Below are positions 8,179 through 14,637 of a stretch of 18,727 bases of DNA, one piece after another. The notes beneath the pieces are model-generated. The model saw only the letters and a program-made list of their open reading frames with translations. It ran no database searches and was not told the origin of the DNA. Source of the DNA: an uncultured Oscillospiraceae bacterium. GTDB taxonomy: Bacteria; Bacillota; Clostridia; Oscillospirales; Oscillospiraceae. The position numbers and the translations under genes were made by a program. Each line of letters opens with the position of its first letter. The stretch's first letter is position 1. Location: NCBI GenBank assembly GCA_910584045.1, contig CAJTYO010000055.1:1-18727 (forward strand). Reading direction: 5' to 3'.

Positions 8179-9576
8179 TTAGCCCAGATCCACCGTCACG
8201 TCCAGGTTGTCGGCCACGTCCTGCTTGAAGTCCTTGATGGCCTGATCCCGGGTCTTGGTGCCGGAGGTATACTGCCGGACCTGATCCCGCCACTTGGTGT
8301 TGATGGTTTCATCGTACTGGGTCAGGCATTTTCCGTTGGCGTACTGGTTGGCGGGGACAAAGGCGTCGAACATGTTCTGTCCGCCCAGGAAGTCCAGGGA
8401 GCCGTCGCTCATTTCCATGACCGTGCCGGAGGCCACGCAGTCCTTGGTGCCGCCCTCGCCGTTCAGCGTTCCGTTGGCCCACATGTACTGGAGGCCGGTC
8501 TCGGAGCAGTCCAGGGTGATCCAGCGGATAATTTCGCCCACGGCCTCTTTGTTGGCGGAGTTGTTGCTGGCCATCAGCCAGGTGCCGCCCCAGAAGAAGC
8601 CCACGGGAGGCGCGCAGACCGCCCAGTCGCCGTATGTACCCTCGCCCACGGCGGAGCCGCCGCAGTTGGGGGCGATGGTGTAGTTGATGAGCCAGGCGGG
8701 GCCGAAGAAGCCGAAGATGCCCTTGTCCCCTTCGCCCTTCATGTCGGCGAACCAGGCGTCCTGCCAGTCCTGGGTGTCATTGTGGTAGTTGTTGTCCTTG
8801 AGCTCCTTGGACAGGTCCAGGAACGCCTCCCGCTTGGGGTCGATGTTCAGCTTGCCGTCCACAATCCAGCCCTGCTCGGAGCTGTTTTCCACGGCGTGCC
8901 ACAGGTCGCCGTCGCCGGAGATGATGCCGTAGCCCTTGCCCTTGAGGGTCTCGGCGGCCTCGTAGAATTTATCCCAGCCATTGGAGCCCGCGCCGATAGC
9001 CGCCCCGATGGCGTCGGGGTCGTCGGTGCCGAAGACCTCCTTGGCAATGGAGCGGCGGTAGATGAACGCGCCGCCGGTGGCCTGATAGCCCAGGCCCACC
9101 ACCTTGCCGTCGTCGGGCCGGGTGCCGATGTCCACGGAGTACTGGGCGATGTCGGCGGCCTGGATATCCCCGGCCACGTCAATGCCCAGGTCCTCATAGG
9201 GGGCGGCATAGTGGGCGGCGTCGCCCTGGGTGTACTTCATGACGAACGCGGCCTCGGCGCAGTACATATCCGGGGCGTCGGAGCCGCCGCCGGCCAGGGC
9301 CTGGTCCAGGGCGGGCTGGTAGGCGCCGTCGGTGGTGGCGATGACGGTGGTCTTGACCTCATACTTTTCGGCAAAGTCCGGACGGCTGGCCAGGAACTTG
9401 TCGACCATCTTGGGCACCTCGTCGGTGAAAGCCCAGAGATTCAGCACGGTCTTGCCGCTGGCGGAGCTCCCGCCAGAGCCGCCGTCACCAGAGCCGGAAC
9501 CGGAGCCGCCGCCGCAGGCGGCCAGGGAGAGCAGCATCACGGCTGCCAGAAGGAGCGCAGAGACTTTCTTTTTCAT
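8179..9576 (-). CDS. ABC transporter sugar-binding lipoprotein (extracellular solute-binding family 1)
   Basis: This 465-residue protein has a lipoprotein signal peptide: a KKK start, a hydrophobic core, and the lipobox LAAC with Cys21 as the lipidation site. A Gly/Ser-rich tether follows (about 22-40). The mature part has the family 1 pattern (TVLNLWAFTDEVPKMVDKF, later GKVVGLGYQATGGAFIYRR, and a Trp-rich C-terminal lobe), as in MalE-like proteins for oligosaccharides. It sits at the cell surface and hands substrate to the two permeases. GGAGG precedes the ATG. It is the first gene of the leftward operon, driven by the promoter at 9668-9696, with a leader of about 80 nt that contains the putative operator. 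Substrate cannot be read directly; a xylo- or gluco-oligosaccharide is suggested by the GH3/xylB neighbours. Confidence 0.93.
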   Translation of the reverse strand: MKKKVSALLLAAVMLLSLAACGGGSGSGSGDGGSGGSSASGKTVLNLWAFTDEVPKMVDKFLASRPDFAEKYEVKTTVIATTDGAYQPALDQALAGGGSDAPDMYCAEAAFVMKYTQGDAAHYAAPYEDLGIDVAGDIQAADIAQYSVDIGTRPDDGKVVGLGYQATGGAFIYRRSIAKEVFGTDDPDAIGAAIGAGSNGWDKFYEAAETLKGKGYGIISGDGDLWHAVENSSEQGWIVDGKLNIDPKREAFLDLSKELKDNNYHNDTQDWQDAWFADMKGEGDKGIFGFFGPAWLINYTIAPNCGGSAVGEGTYGDWAVCAPPVGFFWGGTWLMASNNSANKEAVGEIIRWITLDCSETGLQYMWANGTLNGEGGTKDCVASGTVMEMSDGSLDFLGGQNMFDAFVPANQYANGKCLTQYDETINTKWRDQVRQYTSGTKTRDQAIKDFKQDVADNLDVTVDLG

Positions 9577-9618
9577 GTACCTTTTCCTCCAATCAAAAAT
9601 TTTGGTATGTTAGGCGAT

Positions 9619-9649
9619 TAAATTTACTAACTTAGGTTAAAAAAATTTA
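9619..9649. promoter_or_regulatory. AT-rich palindrome, candidate ROK operator
   Basis: The outer arms TAAATTT (9619-9625) and AAATTTA (9643-9649) match perfectly, and the inner arms TAAC (9628-9631) and GTTA (9636-9639) also match, with centres half a base apart. It lies about 20-50 bases downstream of the leftward -10 box, between promoter and start codon, where a repressor would block transcription. XylR/NagC-type ROK regulators bind AT-rich palindromes of this size. Assignment to the adjacent regulator is inferred. Confidence 0.5.
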
Positions 9650-9667
9650 CCGCCCGACCTTGCTCCT

Positions 9668-9696
9668 AGTGTAATAGACGCTCAGAAAAATGTCAA
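9668..9696 (-). promoter_or_regulatory. sigma-A promoter of the leftward sugar operon
   Basis: On the minus strand a perfect -35 TTGACA (9691-9696) is followed by a 17-base spacer and the -10 TACACT (9668-9673, four of six consensus bases). Transcription would start near 9660 and give a leader of about 80 nt before the binding-protein ATG at 9576. Confidence 0.8.
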
Positions 9697-9836
9697 CAGA
9701 AACCATAGCAATCCGCCAAATTTTGTACAGAACGCCCTGGAGATGACCGTTATTTTGTAGGAGATGATAGTTTTTCCTAGCTCCGCCACTGGAGGGCTCT
9801 TTGGTTTGGCAATAATATAACCTATCTATCCCCGTG

Positions 9837-9865
9837 TTGAAATTGAAATTAGGCTGTGTTATAAT
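9837..9865 (+). promoter_or_regulatory. sigma-A promoter of the ROK regulator gene
   Basis: TTGAAA (9837-9842), a 17-base spacer and a perfect TATAAT (9860-9865), preceded by TGT as an extended -10 element. Transcription would start near 9872, about 22 bases before the ATG at 9894. The 140 bases between this promoter and the divergent one at 9668-9696 show no gene and no clear second operator. Confidence 0.85.
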
Positions 9866-9893
9866 CGAACCAAGTCAACAAGGAGGGGCAACT

Positions 9894-11171
9894 ATGGAGA
9901 AGGCGGCTGCCCAGAGAACGAAGGAGCGCGGAGGCGAACCTGTCCCCGCGCTGCCCTCGAATTTAAAGATACAAAACCGGAAAATGGTGCTCTCCTGCTT
10001 CCGGGACAACCGGCCCCACTCGGTGGCGGACGTGGTGGCCCGCACTGGCATCAGCAAACTGACGGTGATGAAGGCCATCCAGTTTTTTTGCGGAAAGGGG
10101 ATTCTGGCCAGCTCCGGCAAAGGGGATTCCACGGAGCTGGGGGGGAAGAAGCCGGAGTACTTCCGCTTTTCCTGCGGGAAGTACCTGCTGACTATCCGCA
10201 TGTGGCCGGAGGACCTGGGCCTGACGCTGTTCGACATGCGCATGAACAAGGTAGACAGCTCCCATCTGGCCTGGATCATCCCGGACGCGCCCGAGGAGGC
10301 GTTCCGCATCATCGAGAACAGCGCCCTGGCGCTGCTGGCCCGGGCCGGGGTCGACCGGGAGGAGCTGTATGGCGTCAGCCTGTCCTCCTCCGGCATCGTG
10401 GACTATGACCATCTGACGCTGAAATACAGCGTCCACACGCCCAACTGGGGGGCGAACGTTCCAATTGGCGATTATCTCCGGGGCATCTTCGGTCCCGGCC
10501 CGGCGCTCTCCGAGGAGAACGCCGGAAAATCCATCAGCCGGGCCATACTCAACGAGCAGGAGGACCCAAACCGGTCCATTCTGGTTCTGTTCACCTCCTG
10601 GGGACTCTCCGGGGCGCTGATTCAGGACGGGCGCATTCTGAACGGGCGGAACTCCCTGGTGGGCGAGATCGGCCATATGATCCTGGACCAGAACGACCCG
10701 GAGCTTTGCAGCTGCGGCAGCCGGGGCTGCGCAGAACGGCTGGTGTCCGTTGCCCGGGTGCGGAAGATGATCGCCGGGGACCCTCCGCCGGAGGGCTCTC
10801 CCCTGTCCCGCCTTCCGGCGGAGGCGGTGGAGCTGCGGCACCTCTTCGCCTCCTCCCGGCAGGAGGATGCCTACGCCCGGAAATACGTGGCCTATATGGC
10901 GGATCGGTTCGCCGCCCTTTTGCGGAATGTGTCGCTGGTGTTCAGCCCGGAGAAGGTAGTCTTCGTGGGGGACTACGCCGTGGCGGACGAATTTTTTGAC
11001 CAGAGGATACGCCAGCAGCTCTCCTCGTTCCGCTATCTGTCCCTGAGCCAGCCCATGGAAATTGCCTACAACACCCGGTCCCTAACGGACTTGGACGCCT
11101 TGGGCGGCGCGGCGGCGCTCATCGACCACTATCTCTCCCGGCCGGAGCTGTATGAGGAGACAGGCTCCTGA
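9894..11171 (+). CDS. ROK family transcriptional regulator (XylR/NagC type)
   Basis: This 425-residue protein has a DNA-binding N-terminus and a sugar-sensing ROK domain. The start is the ATG at 9894, with AAGGAGGGG at the right distance; an in-frame GTG at 9834 lies inside the promoter and is rejected. Seen: a winged helix-turn-helix at about 27-75 (NRPHSVADVVARTGISKLTV), a YGVSLSSSGIVD strand-turn, then GEIGHMI (258-263) and the zinc cluster CSCGSRGCAERL (272-283) with H261, C272, C274 and C279. The zinc motif is diagnostic of ROK proteins. It is transcribed away from the transporter operon, shares the intergenic control region with it, and probably represses that operon until a pathway sugar binds (inference from family and layout). 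A terminator follows at 11231-11273. Confidence 0.93.
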   Translation: MEKAAAQRTKERGGEPVPALPSNLKIQNRKMVLSCFRDNRPHSVADVVARTGISKLTVMKAIQFFCGKGILASSGKGDSTELGGKKPEYFRFSCGKYLLTIRMWPEDLGLTLFDMRMNKVDSSHLAWIIPDAPEEAFRIIENSALALLARAGVDREELYGVSLSSSGIVDYDHLTLKYSVHTPNWGANVPIGDYLRGIFGPGPALSEENAGKSISRAILNEQEDPNRSILVLFTSWGLSGALIQDGRILNGRNSLVGEIGHMILDQNDPELCSCGSRGCAERLVSVARVRKMIAGDPPPEGSPLSRLPAEAVELRHLFASSRQEDAYARKYVAYMADRFAALLRNVSLVFSPEKVVFVGDYAVADEFFDQRIRQQLSSFRYLSLSQPMEIAYNTRSLTDLDALGGAAALIDHYLSRPELYEETGS

Positions 11172-11230
11172 TGGCAGAGGATTCTTAAGCCTGCGCTATT
11201 TTAGCGGAATGTACAGGTCTCCCGCGTTAC

Positions 11231-11273
11231 GAAAGCCCACGGAATTTTTTGATTCCTGTGGGCTTTCTTTTTC
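11231..11273 (+). terminator. rho-independent terminator after the ROK gene
   Basis: GAAAGCCCAC-GGAAT pairs with ATTCC-T-GTGGGCTTTC (one-base bulge) around an AT-rich loop and is followed directly by CTTTTTCCC. It lies 60 bases after the ROK stop codon and closes the sugar locus. On the other strand there is no T-tract, so it is not an obvious terminator for the leftward gene ending at 11301. Confidence 0.9.
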
Positions 11274-11300
11274 CCTCCGGCAAAAGCGCTGTTCCATATT

Positions 11301-11711
11301 CTACAGGTCCTGTTTATCAATGGCCCGCAACGCTGATTGAACGCCGAAAATGCCAGTCAGCGCAATGGAAACCATCCCAATTGCAGTATAGGGCCCCTCC
11401 ACCTGATAAACCGACACCAGAGACACGGCCGTCCAGGGCATGAGGCTGGCGAGCGGAAGCATTTCCGTGGAGATATTAAATCTCCCAAGCAGTATAGCGG
11501 AAAAACCGAGTGCCGCCAAAGCAGAGGGATAGAACAGCTTTCTTTGCAGTACCGTTACCCAGAGCAGGGGAAGGAAGGATACAAAAGACAAAGTCCCGAA
11601 TTTTGTGAACATGGCAATCACCAGTTTTATAACGCCGGTGCTAAATTGAGCGGGATATAAAAACCGGCTGCCCAGTATCGTTACAAGCTCTATATAGGCA
11701 AACAGAGCCAT
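11301..11711 (-). CDS. small four-helix membrane protein, unknown function (possibly a remnant)
   Basis: I do not recognise this 136-residue protein. It is very hydrophobic with about four membrane segments: residues about 22-52 (VIKLVIAMFTK through LSFVSFLPLLWV), 62-77, 84-100 and 106-125. It ends in a short polar tail (ALRAIDKQDL). No Shine-Dalgarno is visible before the ATG at 11711, and an in-frame TAA lies 30 bases upstream. A TATAAT ten to twenty bases upstream suggests a nearly leaderless mRNA, or the gene may be the truncated end of a longer one. GC content is well below that of the sugar locus, suggesting transfer. The start codon and whether it is expressed are uncertain. Confidence 0.55.
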   Translation of the reverse strand: MALFAYIELVTILGSRFLYPAQFSTGVIKLVIAMFTKFGTLSFVSFLPLLWVTVLQRKLFYPSALAALGFSAILLGRFNISTEMLPLASLMPWTAVSLVSVYQVEGPYTAIGMVSIALTGIFGVQSALRAIDKQDL

Positions 11712-11727
11712 ATACCATATTTGTTTT

Positions 11728-11755
11728 ATTATATTTTATCGTCGGTAAAAGGCAA
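11728..11755 (-). promoter_or_regulatory. candidate promoter for the small membrane protein
   Basis: On the minus strand TTGCCT (11750-11755), a 16-base spacer and a perfect TATAAT (11728-11733). The predicted start point is only about ten bases from the ATG at 11711, leaving no room for a normal RBS. The remaining bases up to the SLOG gene stop at 11789 hold nothing else visible. Confidence 0.45.
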
Positions 11756-11788
11756 GAGACTATGAATCGTTAGCATACTGTTTCCATT

Positions 11789-12340
11789 TTATCGAACACC
11801 CATCATTTGTCCAGAAAAAGATACAGCAGCTGTATCAGGATGGATCAGGACGATAGGCATTTTTGAACTTGCATAGTTTACCGTTTGCATGGTCCCTGAT
11901 CGCGGATTCCGCTCCCCGTCATATACCGCCAGCAGACAGTCCGCATGGTCTGCCATGTAGCAGTTCCTCTGAACATAATTTTCACGCCCGGCACCCTTTC
12001 CTACGGTGATACACTCCGCACTGTGTCGGATCAGGAACGCCAGCCGCTCCCGGCTCCGGGTGTCCCATTGTTCATCATGTCCAGGAAAGGGCAGCACAAC
12101 TACCAATTCAATATCACTATACTCCGGCTGCTCCTTCAGCCGGAGTATGATTTCTCCGGCCCATTGATCTACGCCAAGGCCCCCACCTACCAGAAAGCGG
12201 CGGACTCCTTTCTCATAGAGCACGATAAATTGATCGTGCATCCGTTTCTTCAGACGCTTGCAGCCATTGTTGTTCTCGTTGTACTTCCATTTGAACCGAG
12301 TCGGCCTATGGCCGGTGACGGCACAGGTATGCAGTTCCAT
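11789..12340 (-). CDS. SLOG/DUF1273-type protein (YpsA-like Rossmann fold)
   Basis: This 183-residue protein begins VTGHRPTRF (8-16), the hallmark start of the DUF1273/YpsA branch of the SLOG superfamily. It continues with FLVGGGLGVDQWAGEII (49-65), a VVVLPFPGH strand (81-88), DHADCLLAVYDG (131-142) and the C-terminal nucleotide-loop motif SGTMQTVNYA (148-157). Known SLOG proteins bind nucleotides or nucleotide-derived ligands; members of this branch are frequent on phages and conjugative elements, with no firm function. AGGAGG precedes the ATG at 12340. The gene is divergent from the HTH gene at 12486. A TATAAT on the minus strand at 12406-12411 may be its -10, though no good -35 is seen. 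Family call is firm; role unknown. Confidence 0.85.
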   Translation of the reverse strand: MELHTCAVTGHRPTRFKWKYNENNNGCKRLKKRMHDQFIVLYEKGVRRFLVGGGLGVDQWAGEIILRLKEQPEYSDIELVVVLPFPGHDEQWDTRSRERLAFLIRHSAECITVGKGAGRENYVQRNCYMADHADCLLAVYDGERNPRSGTMQTVNYASSKMPIVLIHPDTAAVSFSGQMMGVR

Positions 12341-12457
12341 ATGATAATTAACCTCCTGTTGTAGATATAAAATGTGAGCAGTTTATTTAATACGTCATTT
12401 TCTGGATTATATTTAAGATATTAGCATATATGTTACGGAATGTCCACAACCTAACTC

Positions 12458-12466
12458 TGTTATGCT
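12458..12466 (+). promoter_or_regulatory. extended -10 promoter of the first HTH gene
   Basis: TGT followed by TATGCT (12461-12466) is an extended -10 element; no convincing -35 is seen. The predicted mRNA start is about a dozen bases before the ATG at 12486. The AT-rich 145 bases between this gene and the divergent SLOG gene contain no other clear site. Confidence 0.4.
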
Positions 12467-12485
12467 ATAAGCAGAGGTGAGCAGT

Positions 12486-12812
12486 ATGGACGCAAAATAC
12501 ATCCGGGACCGCATTACCGAGCTGCGCTTGAAGAAAAATGTCTCCGAGTACCAAATGAGTACAGACCTGGGCCAAAACAAGGGCTACATCCAAGCCATTT
12601 CCTCTGGCAAGGCCCTGCCCTCCATGGCGCAATTCCTGCGGATCTGCGACTACTTTGAAATGACTCCTTTGCAGTTCTTTGATTCCGAAGCCGTCAATCC
12701 GCAGCTCCTCCACCGGGCCATGGAGGGGATGCGGAGGCTGAGCGAAGACGATCTGATTATGTTGATTGGCTTCATTAACCGCCTCCAATCTGAAAAACGG
12801 ACAGACGCTTAA
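12486..12812 (+). CDS. Xre-type helix-turn-helix regulator
   Basis: This 108-residue protein has an HTH at about residues 6-55 (IRDRITELRLKKNVSEYQMS, then GYIQAISSGKALPSMAQFLRI). A C-terminal helix follows (SEDDLIMLIGFINRL). The ATG at 12486 follows GAGGTG; the GTG three codons earlier overlaps that RBS and is less likely. Proteins of this size and layout are common on Clostridia conjugative elements, where they act as local repressors; targets here are unknown. The gene is divergent from the SLOG gene and could control that intergenic region. It ends within a terminator stem, so it is a single-gene transcript. Confidence 0.8.
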   Translation: MDAKYIRDRITELRLKKNVSEYQMSTDLGQNKGYIQAISSGKALPSMAQFLRICDYFEMTPLQFFDSEAVNPQLLHRAMEGMRRLSEDDLIMLIGFINRLQSEKRTDA

Positions 12813-12832
12813 AAAGCGTCTGCTTTTTCTTT
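12802..12832 (+). terminator. rho-independent terminator of the first HTH gene
   Basis: Perfect 9-bp stem CAGACGCTT/AAGCGTCTG (12802-12810/12814-12822) with an AAA loop, followed by CTTTTTCTTTT. It overlaps the gene's stop codon. Confidence 0.93.
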
Positions 12833-12900
12833 TGCACTTCATAACCGCATTTTAATTATATATTGCCGCTTATAACACGTCAACAGCGTACTACAAATTA

Positions 12901-12929
12901 TTTCCATGTCCGTCATATTTCGATAAAAT
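12901..12929 (+). promoter_or_regulatory. candidate promoter of the second HTH gene
   Basis: TTTCCA (12901-12906), a 17-base spacer and TAAAAT (12924-12929). It lies 25 bases before the start codon at 12954. The match is moderate, but the preceding gene is closed by a strong terminator, so a promoter is needed here. Confidence 0.45.
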
Positions 12930-12953
12930 AACCTTAAAAAGGCAGGTGGCGGC

Positions 12954-13196
12954 ATGGTGCAGTTTGACAATGTGGAGCGAAAAGAGAACCTATCCTACGC
13001 GATAGGATACTACCGGAAGAAAAAGGGCTATTCCCAGGAGCAGATGGCGGAACGCCCGGGCATCAGCCGCCAGCATCTGGCCTCCGTGGAGGCGCCGGGC
13101 ATGGACCGGGGCGTGTCCCTGGAGCTGCTGTTCAACATCGCGGCGGTGCTAGAGATCGAGCCGTACCTGCTTCTGAAATTCCGGCTTGAGAAATGA
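12954..13196 (+). CDS. small Xre-family helix-turn-helix protein
   Basis: This 80-residue protein is almost entirely one HTH domain: YYRKKKGYSQEQMAERPGIS (19-38), RQHLASVEAP as recognition helix, then LELLFNIAAVLEIEPYLLLK. This matches the compact Xre regulators abundant in Clostridia. The ATG follows AGGTGG. A Pro in the turn (AERPG, where Leu or Ala is usual) is slightly odd. The gene stands alone between two terminators. It may regulate the conjugative genes or itself; no operator was identified. Confidence 0.8.
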   Translation: MVQFDNVERKENLSYAIGYYRKKKGYSQEQMAERPGISRQHLASVEAPGMDRGVSLELLFNIAAVLEIEPYLLLKFRLEK

Positions 13197-13200
13197 ACGG

Positions 13201-13235
13201 CGGGCGCTCCTTTTGGGGCGTTCGTCTTTCTTTTA
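13201..13235 (+). terminator. rho-independent terminator of the second HTH gene
   Basis: A 10-bp stem CGGGCGCTCC/GGGGCGTTCG, fully paired if G-U wobbles are allowed (13201-13210/13215-13224), with a TTTT loop and a TCTTTCTTTT tail. It begins a few bases after the stop codon. Confidence 0.85.
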
Positions 13236-13274
13236 TCCAAAAGGAAAAGGCGGAGAGAATTTCTTCTCCCCGCC
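13236..13274 (-). terminator. rho-independent terminator of the leftward conjugation genes
   Basis: On the minus strand GGCGGGGAGAA (13264-13274) pairs with TTCTCTCCGCC (13249-13259) with one mismatch, followed by TTTTCCTTTT. It lies 12 bases after the stop of the gene at 13286, so it ends the leftward transcript and meets the rightward HTH terminator head-on. Confidence 0.85.
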
Positions 13275-13285
13275 TCCCGGTTTAA

Positions 13286-13957
13286 TTACGCCGCCTTTTG
13301 AAATCGAATGTCCTTTGCCCGATTCTGAAGTTCCTGGCCCATGAATTTCAGCGTGCCGAACTCGTCGTCCAGCCCGTCCAGTTCCCGCCGGAGTACCTGC
13401 TCATAATGCCGCTTGCGCTCCTCCAAGCCCTGGATCTTCAAGGCCCAGCGCTCCAGCACAGCCGGGCTCTGGCACCCGGACTGAATAAAGTAGTCTGCCC
13501 GCTCCTGATACTCGGCGATCTGCTTCCTCACCGCCGCGTAGAACTCCTCGGTCATCTTGCCCCGCTGTTTTTCATCGTCAATGATGTAGAAGGAGTTGAC
13601 CATCAGCGGGGCTTCCTTTTGGTTCAAGCCGCTCAAAAGGCCGATGAACTCCTCGAAAGTGTCCACCTTCTCCATTGTCAAGGCCAGCATGGACTGCCGA
13701 AGCCTCCGCTGGATGGCCGCGCTGTGATAGGACTGCGCCAGCACCGGGACGCCGGAGCGGAACACAGCCTGTAAGAATGAGGCTCCCTTTGCCGTAAGCA
13801 CTGCCGCGCCGCTTTTCTCATGGCATTTTATAAGACCCAGGCTTACGAGATTCTGAAGCTCTGTTTCGCTGATGACGCTAAGCAGCCGCTCCGGCATGAC
13901 ATACTGTCCCCAGCAGACTAATCGCAGAGCGTCAATGTCCCGCACACTGAACAGCAT
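13286..13957 (-). CDS. winged-helix protein with coiled-coil C-terminus, mobile-element associated
   Basis: This is a 223-residue soluble protein. The N-terminal 65 residues look like a winged helix: VRDIDALRLVCWGQYVMPE, ELQNLVSLGLIKCHEK, then AAVLTAKGASFL as the wing. This resembles the N-terminal region of replication-relaxation (Replic_Relax) type proteins, but the match is from memory and weak. The C-terminal half is helical and charged (IAEYQERADYF, ERWALKIQGLEERKRHYEQV), suggesting a coiled coil. The ATG at 13957 is preceded by AGGG and lies 6 bases after the stop of the exported-protein gene, so the two are co-transcribed. It is the last gene of the leftward unit, followed by a terminator. 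It may act as a transfer or replication accessory DNA-binding protein (inference). Confidence 0.6.
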   Translation of the reverse strand: MLFSVRDIDALRLVCWGQYVMPERLLSVISETELQNLVSLGLIKCHEKSGAAVLTAKGASFLQAVFRSGVPVLAQSYHSAAIQRRLRQSMLALTMEKVDTFEEFIGLLSGLNQKEAPLMVNSFYIIDDEKQRGKMTEEFYAAVRKQIAEYQERADYFIQSGCQSPAVLERWALKIQGLEERKRHYEQVLRRELDGLDDEFGTLKFMGQELQNRAKDIRFQKAA

Positions 13958-13963
13958 AAGCCC

Positions 13964-14344
13964 TCATATTCTCCCCGCCAGATAAGTGGTCTTTTGGAAC
14001 TCTCCGTTTTTGAATACGTCCCATGCCTCCACACAGTAGACCGGGCCGCCGGAAAGCAATACAGCCCTTGATGGGTCCCAGGTTCTTTCAGCATAGCGGA
14101 CCGCATAGTCGGGAACGGCGGTTTGGATCTCAATGCTGTCATCCCCCAGATAGTCCTGGAGAGAACGAAGCATACGCTCTGTTTCACTGAGGTTGGCAAC
14201 GAACACGTAGTCGCCGGAAATATCCGCGTAGTGGATCGTCTCGGGGACCTCCGTTTCCGGCTCGGTCGTGATGCTGCGGGAACTTGTGAGAACCGCGGCC
14301 CCGCAGAGCAGGACCGCCAGGATCATGATGGTCAGACGCTTCAT
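13964..14344 (-). CDS. small exported or membrane-anchored protein, unknown
   Basis: I do not recognise this 126-residue protein. It begins with a signal-like segment (KRLTIMILAVLLCGAAVL, residues 2-19), then an acidic linker TTEPETEVPETIHYADISGD, and a small globular part with IEIQTAVPDYAVRYAERTW and SGGPVYCVEAWDVFKNGEFQ. The N-terminal Cys is inside the hydrophobic core without a lipobox, so a cleaved or uncleaved signal is more likely than a lipoprotein. AGAGGTG precedes the ATG. It lies between the structured non-coding region and the winged-helix gene in a conjugation operon, so it may be a cell-envelope accessory. No function is assigned. Confidence 0.65.
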   Translation of the reverse strand: MKRLTIMILAVLLCGAAVLTSSRSITTEPETEVPETIHYADISGDYVFVANLSETERMLRSLQDYLGDDSIEIQTAVPDYAVRYAERTWDPSRAVLLSGGPVYCVEAWDVFKNGEFQKTTYLAGRI

Positions 14345-14392
14345 AAGACACCTCTTTCGTATGTGCGGCAGTTTTTACGGTGGTTCCTGCCA

Positions 14393-14441
14393 GCGCCGAA
14401 ACCGCCCTTTCGCCGTCCCGGCGAAAGAACGATTTCGGCGC
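14393..14441. repeat. nested symmetric hairpin
   Basis: Outer 9-bp stem GCGCCGAAA/TTTCGGCGC (14393-14401/14433-14441), a symmetric 5x5 internal loop (CCGCC and AACGA), an inner 9-bp stem CTTTCGCCG/CGGCGAAAG (14407-14415/14419-14427) and a TCC loop. Both stems are perfect. There is no T-tract on either side, so it is not a simple terminator. Confidence 0.8.
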
Positions 14442-14454
14442 TCATTACGAACTC

Positions 14455-14487
14455 CTATGCGGGGCTGGTCTGCCCACCCCCGCATAG
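14455..14487. repeat. perfect 10-bp inverted repeat
   Basis: CTATGCGGGG (14455-14464) pairs with CCCCGCATAG (14478-14487) across a 13-base loop. The loop and right arm include one copy of the 13-base motif TCTGCCCACCCCC (14469-14481). Confidence 0.8.
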
Positions 14488-14563
14488 ATGACAGGTTTTC
14501 TCGATCAAAGGGACCGCGCCGCAAAGGGGGAATCCATTCTGCCGCAAGGTTTTGATGGAATGT

Positions 14564-14637
14564 GGGAGTAGGCAGATTATCCTTTTGACGCGGTAGATAA
14601 AAAACGCCTTAAAATCAGGGTGAATCTGCCTACCCCC
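14564..14637. repeat. 15-bp inverted repeat with 44-base loop
   Basis: GGGAGTAGGCAGATT (14564-14578) and AATCTGCCTACCCCC (14623-14637) match as an inverted repeat at 14 of 15 positions. The right arm contains the TAG stop of the gene at 14630-15304. Each arm carries a copy of the 13-base motif that also occurs directly at 14469-14481. Confidence 0.8.

Larger units (their letters stand above)
14345..14629. other. 285-bp non-coding region packed with inverted repeats
   Basis: No credible gene lies between the exported-protein gene and the coupled gene ending at 14630. Three separate structures occupy it: a nested hairpin at 14393-14441, a 10-bp hairpin at 14455-14487, and a long inverted repeat at 14564-14637 that overlaps the stop codon on its right. 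A 13-base motif occurs three times. Candidate roles are an oriT or protein-binding region, or an mRNA processing/attenuation region between transfer genes. None can be decided from sequence alone. Confidence 0.6.

Noticed and set aside
9700..9836. A cre (catabolite control) site in the divergent region
   Set aside because: No stretch matches the CcpA consensus well enough to support it.
9834..9893. Upstream GTG start for the ROK regulator
   Set aside because: It would place the start inside the -35/-10 promoter; the ATG at 9894 has a strong RBS.
9963..10841. Leftward frame of 292 codons opposite the ROK gene
   Set aside because: Shadow of a clear ROK gene; the composition is unlike a protein and no motif is present.
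11152..11443. Two small rightward frames after the ROK gene
   Set aside because: They run through the terminator hairpin at 11231-11273 and have no RBS or recognisable content.
14345..14637. CRISPR-like or iteron array
   Set aside because: Only three copies of a 13-base motif with irregular spacing and mixed orientation; no spacer structure, and no cas or rep gene nearby.
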